Assembly: GCA_028710415.1 (NCBI GenBank)
Contig: JAQTUE010000001.1
Location: forward strand, 1 to 64,000
Origin: Paludibacter sp.
GTDB taxonomy: Bacteria > Bacteroidota > Bacteroidia > Bacteroidales > Paludibacteraceae
Length of the DNA: 64,000 nucleotides
Reading direction: 5' to 3'
Of this stretch, positions 54,144 through 63,337 are shown in pieces (positions within the stretch are counted from its first letter, which is position 1; every line of letters starts with the position of its first letter). The notes under the pieces were generated by a model. The model saw only the letters and a list, made by a program, of their open reading frames with translations, was not told the DNA's origin and ran no database searches. A program made the position numbers and the translations under genes.

Positions 54144-56222
54144 TTATTTCAACCACTTATCCAGCCATGAGAAATAAGTCCGTTGCCACAGTATGCCGTT
54201 TTGCGGCTGAAGTACCCAATGGTTCTCATCCGGGAATACAAGCATCTCTGCCGGTACACCCCTTAAAACAGCGGCGTTGAATGCTGCCATGCCCTGGGAA
54301 GCCAATATGCGGTAGTCTTTCTCACCATGGATCACCAGGATCGGGGTATCCCATTTGTCCACAAACAGGTGTGGTGAATTGGCATACGACTTTTGTGCAA
54401 TTGCATTGGCCTTATCCCAGTATGCACCACCCAGATCCCAGTTTACAAACCACATTTCTTCTGTTTCCAGGTATTGCTGCGGCAGGTTGAACATACCATC
54501 ATGCGCCAGGAAGGCCTTAAAACGTTTTTCATGATGCCCTGCCAGCCAGTATACCGAGAAACCACCATAACTTGCACCAACGCAACCCAGTTTATCCTTG
54601 TTTACAAAAGGCTCTTTGGCCAGTGCATCTATTGCCGAGAAATAATCCAGCATGTTCTGGCCACCGTAGTCGCCACTGATCTGTTCCAGCCATTCCTGAC
54701 CAAAGCTAGGCAGCCCGCGACGGTTAGGGGCAACGATGATATAGTCGTTCGCAGCCATTAATTGCAGGTTCCAGCGGTATGACCAGAACTGGCTTACAGT
54801 GGATTGCGGTCCGCCTTCACAGAATAGCAGAGTCGGGTATTTTTTATTCTTGTCAAAGTTCGGAGGATACACCACCCAGGTCAACATTTGCTTTTTATCG
54901 GTAGTCGTGATCCAGCGTTCTTCCACCCGTCCCATTTTAAGTTGTGCCATGATCTCTTTGTTCTCGAACGAAAGTTCGGTTTCTTTCCCGGTCTTTGGGT
55001 CGATCGAATAGATCTCATCCGGCATGCTCATCGAATGCTTTACACCAATCAACTTGTCTTTTGCAGGCTGTACATACGAGTAATCCTGAACCCCTTTTGT
55101 AACCTGTGTGATTTTTTTATCGGCAATGTTCACATTGTATATTTGGGTCAATGCATGCCAGCAGCTTACAAAGTAAATCAATTTGCTGTCAGCAGTCCAG
55201 GTAAGTCCTGTCGAACTCTGGTCGAAAGTCGCCGAAAGGTCTGTTTTCTCACCGGTTTGTATATTCATGATAAACAGGCGGTTTTTGTCGGCTTCATATC
55301 CGTCCCGTTCCATGCTTTCCCATGCAAGCCATTTGCCATCAGGCGAAAAGGTAGGATTCTGATCGTACCCCATCATGCCCTGGGTCTTGTTTTCGGTCTT
55401 TTTTGTTTCCAGGTTGTAGAAATAAATATCGGAGTTTGTCGATAGGGCATAGGCTTTCCCTGTTTTCTTGCGGCAGGTGTAAGCTATCGTTTTTCCATCC
55501 GGGCTCCAGGCAAGTTGCTCAATGCCACCGAAAGGTTTCATCGGACTTTCGTAAGGTTCCCCTTTCAGGATATCAATTTCTTCGTCAATTTTGTTGTCTT
55601 TAAAATTTGCCACAAAAGGATGAGGTACGGTCTGCACCCATTCGTCCCAATGTTTGTACATCAGGTCGGTCACTATCACACCACTTGCTTTTGGCAGGTC
55701 GGGGTATTTATCCACGGTGCGTTCACCGTATTTTACATCAGCCACAAAAAGGATCTTTGTTTCGTCGGGTGAGAAGCTGAAATCATTGATCCCTTCTTTC
55801 CGGTCTGAGATTTGTTTGCGGTCGCTGCCATCTGCTTTCATAGTCCACAATTGCATGGTTCCCGTTTCCGACGATAAAAAAGCAATATGCCCGCCATCCT
55901 TCATCCATTTGGCGGCTGCTTCCCGGGTAGCTGTCTTGGTGATTTGTTTCTTATCCGACCCGTCGGCATTCATGACAAAGATTTCCGAGTTCCCTTTGTT
56001 CTCGGGAATGCTGTAGTACGACACCGAATACAACACTTTTGTGCCATCGGGGGATACTTGCGTTCCGGCTACCCGGCCAAAAGACCACAATACTTCCGGG
56101 GTCATGCGTCCGTTTTCAATTTTGGGCTGTTGTTTCCCGATAATCGGCGTCTCAGTTTTTGAACTACACGATGCAGCCAGTACAGCTATCGTCATAATGC
56201 TTGCTTTTAGAATGGTTTTCAT
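54144..56222 (-). CDS. S9 family prolyl oligopeptidase-like peptidase, lipoprotein
   Basis: 692 residues. The signal peptide has a lipobox (AVLAASCSSK, Cys at about 19). An N-terminal WD40-like propeller (about 45-420, repeated G-x-D-x-x-I-A-x-x-S and SPDGKxIAY motifs such as AWSPDGKTIAYTC) precedes an alpha/beta-hydrolase domain. The catalytic triad is Ser551 in GASYGG, Asp636 in HGEKDYRI and His668 in DENHW. It should remove dipeptides or short peptides from proteins at the cell surface or periplasm, like the dipeptidyl aminopeptidases of this family. Promoter element at 56313-56320. Confidence 0.93.
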   Translation of the reverse strand: MKTILKASIMTIAVLAASCSSKTETPIIGKQQPKIENGRMTPEVLWSFGRVAGTQVSPDGTKVLYSVSYYSIPENKGNSEIFVMNADGSDKKQITKTATREAAAKWMKDGGHIAFLSSETGTMQLWTMKADGSDRKQISDRKEGINDFSFSPDETKILFVADVKYGERTVDKYPDLPKASGVIVTDLMYKHWDEWVQTVPHPFVANFKDNKIDEEIDILKGEPYESPMKPFGGIEQLAWSPDGKTIAYTCRKKTGKAYALSTNSDIYFYNLETKKTENKTQGMMGYDQNPTFSPDGKWLAWESMERDGYEADKNRLFIMNIQTGEKTDLSATFDQSSTGLTWTADSKLIYFVSCWHALTQIYNVNIADKKITQVTKGVQDYSYVQPAKDKLIGVKHSMSMPDEIYSIDPKTGKETELSFENKEIMAQLKMGRVEERWITTTDKKQMLTWVVYPPNFDKNKKYPTLLFCEGGPQSTVSQFWSYRWNLQLMAANDYIIVAPNRRGLPSFGQEWLEQISGDYGGQNMLDYFSAIDALAKEPFVNKDKLGCVGASYGGFSVYWLAGHHEKRFKAFLAHDGMFNLPQQYLETEEMWFVNWDLGGAYWDKANAIAQKSYANSPHLFVDKWDTPILVIHGEKDYRILASQGMAAFNAAVLRGVPAEMLVFPDENHWVLQPQNGILWQRTYFSWLDKWLK

Positions 56223-56312
56223 ATTTGTTTAACGAAGTTTTGAAGTTTCGGAGATTTCCTGTCAAGAAGGAGGGCTGTGCAATGAAAATGACACGGTTCC
56301 TGTTTTGAGGTG

Positions 56313-56320
56313 CAAATATA
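56313..56320 (-). promoter_or_regulatory. -7 promoter element (TATATTTG) of the S9 peptidase
   Basis: The minus strand reads TATATTTG, matching TAnnTTTG, 91 bp upstream of the start at 56222. Confidence 0.5.
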
Positions 56321-56379
56321 ATGCTTTTTTGGATCAATATGCAATTTTAAGGAAATGCATTCGTTCCTTTTATACAGAG

Positions 56380-56430
56380 TGGCTTCGAACCATTCAAACG
56401 TTTCAAACATTTCAAACTCTTCAAACCTTA
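56380..56430. repeat. TTCAAACATTTCAAACTC word array
   Basis: Five to six TTCAAAC words (CATTCAAACGTTTCAAACAT, TTCAAACTCTTCAAACC) in the complement of the GTTTGAA family at 470-556 and 38410-38450. The frame across it is low-complexity. Confidence 0.65.
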
Positions 56431-56462
56431 TGAACATAGACCCCGGATTCTCGAACACAGGG

Positions 56463-56662
56463 TGATGTTGTCACGATGTCGCCACGATGTCGCTGATAAT
56501 CCATATATAATCCAATAATAATCCATATATGATCCATAAATAATCCATACTTATATAAAGATGGAATATAGTTGGATTATTACTGGTTTGTTAATCTGTT
56601 ATTTATTAGTTGTCAGCGACATCGTGGCGACATCGTAGCGACATCATGTAGACATCGTGCCA
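56463..56662. repeat. Long GATGTCGCC palindrome
   Basis: Left part 56465-56497: GTCACGATGTCGCCACGATG then TCGCTGATAATCC. Right part 56610-56661: TTGTCAGCGACATCGTGGCG then ACATCGTAGCGACATC. They are near-exact inverted copies. About 110 bp of AT-rich sequence lies between (ATAATCCATATATAATCC words, five copies). It has the same design as 268-456: a short GC-rich word repeated at both ends in inverse orientation. Confidence 0.8.
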
Positions 56663-57118
56663 AATTCATGACTGTCAACCGGCGGGATGGATTTGTTTTT
56701 AGATTCAAATTACAGGCAGATGGAAAACCGGGGAATTGAACCGTAGGTGAATAGAGCCATACTCAAAATAAAACAATTTACGGCTGGAATGTATAAATAA
56801 CGGATCAATTGCAACTTTATTTTAATAATTTTCAAGATGTGAAAACAAAAGGGAATCCGTAATTGTTTTAATTAAATTCAATTTAATATACATTCCTTTG
56901 CAAGCTGTTAAAATCTTTATTTGTTAATCGGTTTGATGAGCCAATTATGTATAAATTAATTAAAAAACAGGGCGTATTCAACTATTTAACGAATATATTA
57001 GCATAAACGGTTTGGAAACGATTAAAATTAACACTAAATGAATGCTAATAAAAGACAATATTGTTAAACATATTGCGTTAAATAAACTTAAACATGCCAT
57101 TAACATTTATTTTTGATG

Positions 57119-57126
57119 TAAATTTG
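57119..57126 (+). promoter_or_regulatory. -7 promoter element (TAAATTTG) directly before the kinase gene
   Basis: TAAATTTG matches TAnnTTTG and ends only 7 bases before the ATG at 57134. The predicted transcription start falls on or within a few bases of the start codon. Confidence 0.55.
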
Positions 57127-57133
57127 TGCTCTT

Positions 57134-58672
57134 ATGAAGCGAACGACTATCTGGATACTCATGGTTTTTATGGTTTTAACATTTGTAGGACTTATCGTCA
57201 TACAGGCACGGTACGTCCGTGTAAATGCCGAAATGATAGAAAATCAATTTAATGATAATGTACAACGAAGTTTATTTCAGACAGTTAGTCTGGTTGAAGA
57301 AAATGAAGCGTTAGAATATCTTGGTCAGACACTGGAGGGTGTTGACTATTCGGGGAATAAAAACAAGCTGTTGAGCATGGATGCCCAGAACCTGAAGCTG
57401 AAGAATAATATCGACAGCATGGCTGAAAACCTTAAATTAACACCTGATCAGCTAAATAGACCGGGGATCAGGTTATCCACCCGCCACGGGAAAGCAACCA
57501 TTGAAGAGACTTCCCGCTATTTGCAGGAAAAATTCAAACAAAACTTTTCCCGTTCGAAGACAATCCTGGATCAGGCTGTTTTCAGATGGATGAAGGAGAT
57601 TGATAAAAAGGATATCAGCGAAAGGGTAAATTTTGAAGAACTAAACGGGATACTTGAGAAAGTATTTACCAACAATGGGGTGAAACTGCCTTTTTTCTAT
57701 TCCATCGTGGATAAACAAGGGAAAGTAATTTATCAATGTCATAAGGAAATACCTCATGATATGAGCAACACCCATAATAATATTTATACACAGAGGCTTT
57801 TTCCGCTTGAAGAATCGAATAAGATTGCGTATTTACAAGTAATTTTCCCGACAAAGCAAAATTATATTTTAAATTCCATGAACTTACTTTTACCTTCTAT
57901 AGCGCTTGTTACACTCATATTATGCATATTTATCGTGGCTATTATTATCATATTCAGACAAAAGCAACTGAACAATATGAAAAACGATTTTGTTAATAAT
58001 ATGACACATGAATTAAAAACACCAATTTCAACCATTTCGTTAGCTTCACAAATGTTACAGGACCCTGGCGTGGGTAAGACTCCTGAAACGCTGAAGCATA
58101 TCTCGAATGTTATTAAAGATGAAACCAAGAGATTAAGCCTTCAGGTTGAGAAAGTGTTGCAGATGGCTATTTTTGAGAAGGATAAATCGATGCTGAAATT
58201 AAATGAAATCAGCATAAACTCGCTGATTACAGATATTATCAGTAATTTCTCGCTCAAGGTAACCAGTAAAGGCGGGAAAATCACTTCCAAATTAGGTGCA
58301 ACTAATGACCGTGCATTGGTAGATGAAGTGCATTTTACGAATGTGATCTTCAATCTGATGGACAATGCACTGAAGTATTCGGACAAACCGTTGCTGTTGA
58401 CCATTGAAACCTGGAATGTGAAAGAGAACCTGTTCATCAGCATTGAAGACAATGGTATCGGGATCAGTAAGGATGACCTGAAACGAATTTTTGAGAAATT
58501 TTACCGCGTATCAACCGGCAACCAACATAATGTTAAGGGGTTTGGACTGGGGTTAGCGTATGTAAAGAAAATTGTGACAGAACACAGAGGCTCGATCAAA
58601 GTAGAGAGCGAAATAAATATCGGAACTAAATTCACTATTACAATACCAACTTTAAAAAATTACGAATTATGA
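57134..58672 (+). CDS. rprX: Sensor histidine kinase (RprX-like)
   Basis: 512 residues. TM1 (about 7-24) and TM2 (251-274) bracket a periplasmic sensor of about 225 residues. HisKA follows with phospho-acceptor His292 in NNMTHELKTP. The ATP-binding part has an N box (NLMDNALKYSD), G1 (IEDNGIGISKDD), F box (FEKFYRVSTG) and G2 (GFGLGLAYVKK). The pair resembles RprX/RprY, the two-component system first described in Bacteroides fragilis. The gene ends with ATGA overlapping the response regulator by 4 bp. The periplasmic signal is unknown. The ATG at 57134 is very close to the promoter element. Confidence 0.88.
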   Translation: MKRTTIWILMVFMVLTFVGLIVIQARYVRVNAEMIENQFNDNVQRSLFQTVSLVEENEALEYLGQTLEGVDYSGNKNKLLSMDAQNLKLKNNIDSMAENLKLTPDQLNRPGIRLSTRHGKATIEETSRYLQEKFKQNFSRSKTILDQAVFRWMKEIDKKDISERVNFEELNGILEKVFTNNGVKLPFFYSIVDKQGKVIYQCHKEIPHDMSNTHNNIYTQRLFPLEESNKIAYLQVIFPTKQNYILNSMNLLLPSIALVTLILCIFIVAIIIIFRQKQLNNMKNDFVNNMTHELKTPISTISLASQMLQDPGVGKTPETLKHISNVIKDETKRLSLQVEKVLQMAIFEKDKSMLKLNEISINSLITDIISNFSLKVTSKGGKITSKLGATNDRALVDEVHFTNVIFNLMDNALKYSDKPLLLTIETWNVKENLFISIEDNGIGISKDDLKRIFEKFYRVSTGNQHNVKGFGLGLAYVKKIVTEHRGSIKVESEINIGTKFTITIPTLKNYEL

Positions 58673-59376
58673 CTGACGAAAAAGTAAAAATCCTGATGTG
58701 CGAAGATGACGAAAATCTTGGCATGCTTCTCAGAGAGTATTTGCAACAAAAAGGGTACGATGCAGACTTGCAACCTGATGGGGAAGCTGGTTACAAAGCA
58801 TTTTCACGTAACAAATATGACTTATGTGTATTTGACGTAATGATGCCTAAAAAAGACGGTTTTGCCCTGGCAGCTGACGTACGCGCTATGAATTCTGAAG
58901 TGCCTATTATTTTCCTGACTGCAAAATCTATGAAAGAAGATATTTTGCAGGGATTCAAACTGGGTGCCGATGATTATTTGTCAAAACCATTCAGCATGGA
59001 AGAATTGTTGTATCGTATTGAATCTATTTTACGCCGCGTAAAAGGAAAACGTGCAAAAGACGTTGTTACTTATACGATTGGTGCATTTACATTTGATGCT
59101 CAAAAACAAATGCTTACTTTTGAAGGTGAAGCTAAAAAACTGACCACAAAAGAATCTGAATTGTTGAACTTACTTGCTGCAAATGCTAATAACATTTTGG
59201 AAAGGAACTTTGCATTAAAAACAATCTGGGTAGACGATAACTATTTCAATGCACGTAGCATGGATGTATATATCACCAAATTGCGTAAATTACTTAAAGA
59301 TGACCAAAACGTAGCTATTATCAATATTCACGGTAAAGGCTATAAACTGATTACTCCTCAGGTAAAAGAAGATTAA
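58669..59376 (+). CDS. rprY: OmpR-family response regulator (RprY-like)
   Basis: 235 residues. Receiver domain 1-120 has Asp56 (VFDVMMPKKDG), Thr84 and Lys106 (LSKPF). The winged-helix DNA-binding domain (about 135-230) contains LTTKESELLNLLA and RSMDVYITKLRKLL. It should be phosphorylated by the upstream kinase and bind DNA, with targets unknown. The 4-bp overlap with the kinase gene implies translational coupling. It ends before the bidirectional terminator at 59390-59426. Confidence 0.9.
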   Translation: MTDEKVKILMCEDDENLGMLLREYLQQKGYDADLQPDGEAGYKAFSRNKYDLCVFDVMMPKKDGFALAADVRAMNSEVPIIFLTAKSMKEDILQGFKLGADDYLSKPFSMEELLYRIESILRRVKGKRAKDVVTYTIGAFTFDAQKQMLTFEGEAKKLTTKESELLNLLAANANNILERNFALKTIWVDDNYFNARSMDVYITKLRKLLKDDQNVAIINIHGKGYKLITPQVKED

Positions 59377-59389
59377 TCTCCTGCAACTA

Positions 59390-59426
59390 TGAAAAAAAAA
59401 GCCGCCCAATCAGGCGGCTTTTTTTT
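59390..59426. terminator. Bidirectional intrinsic terminator
   Basis: An A run (59392-59400), stem GCCGCC (59401-59406) with GGCGGC (59413-59418) and a T run (59419-59426). It serves the response regulator on the plus strand and the convergent HAD phosphatase on the minus strand. Confidence 0.9.
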
Positions 59427-59433
59427 ACGCTGG

Positions 59434-60090
59434 CTATTGCCGGATAGCAATAGCCAGTATTTCAGAAGGGTCATCCACTATGTACAGGGGTGAAAATTGT
59501 TCCATTTCAGTTCGTGGTCGAAATCCCCAGGTTACGCCTGCAGCCTGTATGCCACTGTTTTGGGCTGTTTGCATGTCAACACCTGAGTCCCCAATATACA
59601 AAACTTCATCTTTCCCTACTTTTACAACGGATAATATGTCGTACACAATGGTTGGATCGGGCTTTGTGGGTATGTTCTCGCGTTGTCCGAACACGGCTGC
59701 AAAAGTTATTTCAGGAAAGAAGTGTTGAACCAGTTTCTCAGTTCCTTTCTGGTATTTGTTGGAAGCTACTGCCAGTTTAATACCTCTTTTTTGCAGGCTG
59801 AGCAACAAACTTGTAATGCCCGGGTATGGTATTGTTAGATCTGAATTATGTTCCCCATAATACTCCAGGAAATACTTGCGGACCTTCAGGATGTTTTCCT
59901 GAGTCTTTTCCCCTTCAGGTAATACCCGTTCGAAAAGTTTATTGATGCCGTTTCCTATAAAGAACCGGTAAGCTTCTGTTTCATGGATTGGGAAGCCGCA
60001 AAGTTGAAGGGCATAGTTGGTGCTGGCTGCCAGATCGGCAACCGTGTCCAGTAAAGTGCCATCAAGGTCGAAAATAAGAAGGGATTTCAT
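59434..60090 (-). CDS. HAD-family phosphatase, phosphoglycolate phosphatase-like
   Basis: 218 residues. Motif I FDLDGTLLDT has nucleophile Asp8 and general acid Asp10. The cap domain is helical (about 15-80). Motif II falls near VASNKYQKG, and motifs III/IV read YIGDSGVDMQTAQNSG. This is typical of subclass IA phosphatases such as Gph. The substrate may be phosphoglycolate formed during DNA repair or another small phosphate ester. It sits near mutL on the same strand, 110 bp apart, but a direct link is only suggestive. Confidence 0.88.
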   Translation of the reverse strand: MKSLLIFDLDGTLLDTVADLAASTNYALQLCGFPIHETEAYRFFIGNGINKLFERVLPEGEKTQENILKVRKYFLEYYGEHNSDLTIPYPGITSLLLSLQKRGIKLAVASNKYQKGTEKLVQHFFPEITFAAVFGQRENIPTKPDPTIVYDILSVVKVGKDEVLYIGDSGVDMQTAQNSGIQAAGVTWGFRPRTEMEQFSPLYIVDDPSEILAIAIRQ

Positions 60091-60198
60091 TGTGGAAAGT
60101 ATTTTCTCAGGCAGGTTAAGTATTGCCTCAACCAGGATGTTTATGAATTAGAACTCAAACGATGAAAATGCAGTGAATCTGTTTCCTTGAACGAATAA

Positions 60199-62043
60199 TC
60201 AGAACCTTTTTTCCAACTCATCCTGTGTGAATATAGTCATAATCCTTTTCCCATCCGGGGTAAAGTTATGATTGGCACAGGCAAACAGACGATCAATCAG
60301 ATCGGACATTTCCTCGCTAGACAGGTGTTGTCCTGCTTTTAATGATGAAGATTCGGCTAATGACAATGAAATGGACTCATGCAGGGAAGTGGAGGGATCG
60401 TCTTCGGTATTTCTTGCCTTGTCGAGCATTTCGAGCAACAGATCGATCACACTTGACGTGCCGGTATGGGCGGATACTCCTTTTACCTGGTACGAGTGGT
60501 TATCAAGGGACTCAAATTCAAACCCAAGCAAGTTCAGGTCCGGGATGATTTGTTCGAAAAACAAGGCATCATCAGCACTTAATTCCAATACTTCAGGAAA
60601 CAGGACTTGTTGGGATACTCCCTTTGAATTTTCGATCTGGCTTAAAAACAAATCAAATAATATGCGGGTATGTGCCCGGTGCTGGTCGATCAATAATAGA
60701 CCTGACTTTATGCCTGTAATGATATACCGGTTTTTATACTGGAAATTATCAGCACGGGATTCAGTATTCTCAATTACTTGTTGCTGTCCGGTTGACGATC
60801 CTGAAGCCATGGCAGGAGAATCTAATTTAGGTTGCCAGGTTGGAGAGGATTCTATAGGGACTTCCTTTCTCTCAAAATCACCGTATAGGTCTTCCCAGTC
60901 CAATACAGGGCGTTTGTAGCTGGTTGAGCCGAATGGATTGTAGTTCGGGTTAAAGTTTGACTGGGGAGGGCGTACGTTCTCTACGGGCATGCCCACAGGC
61001 ATGTCAATGGAGCCTTCCTGATCAAAATCAATGGATGGGACCACATTGAATTTTCCCAATGCTTCTTTTATGGCCGCAGAAAGAATGGACCAGATAGCCT
61101 GTTCGTTCTCAAACTTGATTTCTGTCTTGGTAGGATGAATATTGATATCAATAGTCTGGGGATCGACTTCAAGATAGATGAAGTAATTCGGACTCTCGGT
61201 GGCCTGTATCATTTGGTTGTAGGCCAGCAATACCGCCTTGTGGAAATAAGGGTGGCGCATGTACCTGCCATTGACAAAAAAGTACTGGCTTCCGGATTTT
61301 TGTGCAAATTCAGGTTTGCCGACATACCCGGTGATACTTACCAGGTTTGTTGAAGTTTCAATAGTCAACAGTTGTTGTTGCCAGCGTTTCTTGGCGTTCT
61401 TGCCAAAGATATTTTCTATCCTGACTTTGTGGTTGGAGGCAGGCAACTGGAATATCTCTTCATCCCCATCAAAAAGGGATAATGCAACATTGGAATTCAC
61501 CAGGGCAATGCGGTAAAACTCAGTAAAAATATGACTTTTCTCTACATTATCGCTTTTCAGGAAGCGACGGCGGGCAGGTACATTGAAAAACAGATTCTTT
61601 ACCTGAAAAGAAGTTCCCAAATCACATTGCACAGATTCCTGCTTGAAAACCCTTGTGCCGGCTACTTCCACCAATACACCCAATTCATCTTCCGAACGGC
61701 GGGTGCGTAATTCCACCTGAGCAACTGCAGCAATGGAAGCGAGCGCTTCGCCACGAAAACCCATGGTGCGCAGTGAGAATAAATCATCGGCATTATTAAT
61801 CTTTGAAGTGGCATGACGTTCAAAGGCCATCCGGGCATCGGTATCACTCATACCCTTTCCGTTGTCTACCACTTGTATCAATGTACGACCGGCATCTTTT
61901 ATTACTATCTGAATAAAAGTTGCACCCGCATCAATTGAATTCTCCACTAATTCTTTAAGCACCGAAGCCGGACGTTGAATCACTTCACCGGCTGCTATCT
62001 GATTGGCTACCGAATCGGGTAAAAGATGAATAATATCGCTCAT
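60199..62043 (-). CDS. mutL: DNA mismatch repair protein MutL
   Basis: 614 residues. The GHKL ATPase has ELVENSIDAGAT, VDNGKGM, GFRGEALASI and the GTSFQVKNLFFN region (about 1-330). After a long linker the C-terminal dimerisation domain has DQHRAH (453-458) and ends FTQDELEKRF. The usual endonuclease motif DQHAxxExxxxE reads DQHRAHTRILFD, and the C-terminal cysteine and CPHGRP motifs are absent (NFTPDGKRI). The endonuclease activity typical of MutL from bacteria without MutH therefore looks lost or altered. Partner MutS is encoded at 33920-36532. Confidence 0.95.
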   Translation of the reverse strand: MSDIIHLLPDSVANQIAAGEVIQRPASVLKELVENSIDAGATFIQIVIKDAGRTLIQVVDNGKGMSDTDARMAFERHATSKINNADDLFSLRTMGFRGEALASIAAVAQVELRTRRSEDELGVLVEVAGTRVFKQESVQCDLGTSFQVKNLFFNVPARRRFLKSDNVEKSHIFTEFYRIALVNSNVALSLFDGDEEIFQLPASNHKVRIENIFGKNAKKRWQQQLLTIETSTNLVSITGYVGKPEFAQKSGSQYFFVNGRYMRHPYFHKAVLLAYNQMIQATESPNYFIYLEVDPQTIDINIHPTKTEIKFENEQAIWSILSAAIKEALGKFNVVPSIDFDQEGSIDMPVGMPVENVRPPQSNFNPNYNPFGSTSYKRPVLDWEDLYGDFERKEVPIESSPTWQPKLDSPAMASGSSTGQQQVIENTESRADNFQYKNRYIITGIKSGLLLIDQHRAHTRILFDLFLSQIENSKGVSQQVLFPEVLELSADDALFFEQIIPDLNLLGFEFESLDNHSYQVKGVSAHTGTSSVIDLLLEMLDKARNTEDDPSTSLHESISLSLAESSSLKAGQHLSSEEMSDLIDRLFACANHNFTPDGKRIMTIFTQDELEKRF

Positions 62044-62124
62044 AATAGAAAAAGTCCCCTAAATCCCCGAAAGGAAGGACTTTTGATTAGTTAGTTTATA
62101 ATATGCATTAAGATTGTCAATCAG

Positions 62125-62152
62125 AGAATGGGGATTTTAGGATCCCCATTCT
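62125..62152. terminator. Hairpin after the mannose-1-phosphate guanylyltransferase gene
   Basis: GAATGGGGAT (62125-62134) pairs with ATCCCCATTC (62142-62151) with a 7-nt loop, just after the stop at 62172 on the minus strand. The T run is weak on that strand, so it may be a processing or stability element. Confidence 0.5.
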
Positions 62153-62171
62153 TTTGACTTAAAGGTGGTAA

Positions 62172-63245
62172 TTAATTAAACTTACCTTCAAATTTCACAT
62201 TCATGTCATTAACAAACTGGCGGATCCTTTGTTCGTTTTCACGTTTACAAATGAGCAATACATTATCCGATTCTGCCACTATATAGCCATCTAAATCCTG
62301 GATAACAGCCAGTTTCTCAGAGGGGAGGACAACGATATTATTTTTGCTTTCGTAGAAAGCAGTCTTACATTTCAATGTGACGTTTTCCTGTTCATCCTTT
62401 GGTGACATTTCGTATAATGAACCCCAGGTGCCCAGATCGGTCCAGCCAAAGTCGGAACACAAAACATACACATCAGAGGCTTTTTCCATGATACCATAAT
62501 CGATGGAGATGTTGGGGCAGGAGGGATACATTTCATCAATAAATTCCTGTTCCTTTTCAGTATTAAAGAATTCCTCTCCGGCCTTAAACTTGGTGGACAC
62601 TTCCGGTAACAAATCATCGAAGGCTTTATCGATAGCTTGCAGGTTCCAAAGGAAGATACCTGAATTCCAAAAGAATTCGCCTGTTTCGAAGAATATCTGG
62701 GCAAGTTCGGCATTTGGTTTTTCAGTAAATGTCTTAACCCTGCGCAGGTTCGTTTCACCTTCATCAATCTGGATATAGCCATATCCTGTTTCAGGACGGC
62801 TGGGTTTAATACCCAATGTTAACAGGCAATTATTTTTATCTACAAAGTCAAGCCCTGCTTTTAATGTCTCAAGGAAATCGGCTTCTTTCAGGATCAGGTG
62901 GTCGGATGGTGCTACTATAATATTTGCTTTATCAGTCATTGCTTTGATACGGTTGACAGCGTAAGCAATGCAAGGCGCTGTATTTCTTCTGTTAGGTTCC
63001 AGCAGAACCTGGTCAGGTTTAATCTCGGGCAATTGTTCCAGGATTAAATCCTTGTATATAACATTTGATACAATCAGAATATTGGCTGCCGGTACAACGT
63101 GACGAATCCTGTCGAATGTAAGCTGTAAAAGCGTACGTCCTGTACCAAAGAAATCAAGGAACTGTTTAGGGCGTTCATTTCTACTGAAAGGCCAAAAGCG
63201 GCTACCAACGCCACCTGCCATAATAATGCAATAATTATTTTCCAT
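62172..63245 (-). CDS. manC: Mannose-1-phosphate guanylyltransferase
   Basis: Makes GDP-mannose from mannose-1-phosphate and GTP, the donor for mannose-containing glycans and the precursor of GDP-fucose. 357 residues. The nucleotide-binding signature GGVGSRFWPFSRNERPKQFL is at the N-terminus (about 12-31). Other signature blocks are RRNTAPCIAYAVNRI, then VAPSDHLI, FTEKPN and FFWNSGIFLW. The protein has only the transferase domain; the phosphomannose isomerase domain seen in bifunctional enzymes is absent. Located 128 bp upstream of mutL on the same strand; co-transcription is possible but not shown. Confidence 0.92.
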   Translation of the reverse strand: MENNYCIIMAGGVGSRFWPFSRNERPKQFLDFFGTGRTLLQLTFDRIRHVVPAANILIVSNVIYKDLILEQLPEIKPDQVLLEPNRRNTAPCIAYAVNRIKAMTDKANIIVAPSDHLILKEADFLETLKAGLDFVDKNNCLLTLGIKPSRPETGYGYIQIDEGETNLRRVKTFTEKPNAELAQIFFETGEFFWNSGIFLWNLQAIDKAFDDLLPEVSTKFKAGEEFFNTEKEQEFIDEMYPSCPNISIDYGIMEKASDVYVLCSDFGWTDLGTWGSLYEMSPKDEQENVTLKCKTAFYESKNNIVVLPSEKLAVIQDLDGYIVAESDNVLLICKRENEQRIRQFVNDMNVKFEGKFN

Positions 63246-63337
63246 TGTAAATAATGGTTATAGTTTAAAATCCGGTTTTATTAAAAAGTGTACTAAGATA
63301 CTGCCTTTTTTTGAGTAAGCCAAAACTTAACAACACA

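Larger units (their letters stand above)
56223..57133. other. Intergenic region with two repeat blocks
   Basis: 911 bp between the S9 peptidase and the divergent histidine kinase. It contains the GTTTGAA-type array, the long GATGTCGCC palindrome, a promoter on each strand, and otherwise AT-rich sequence without a coding frame. Confidence 0.6.
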
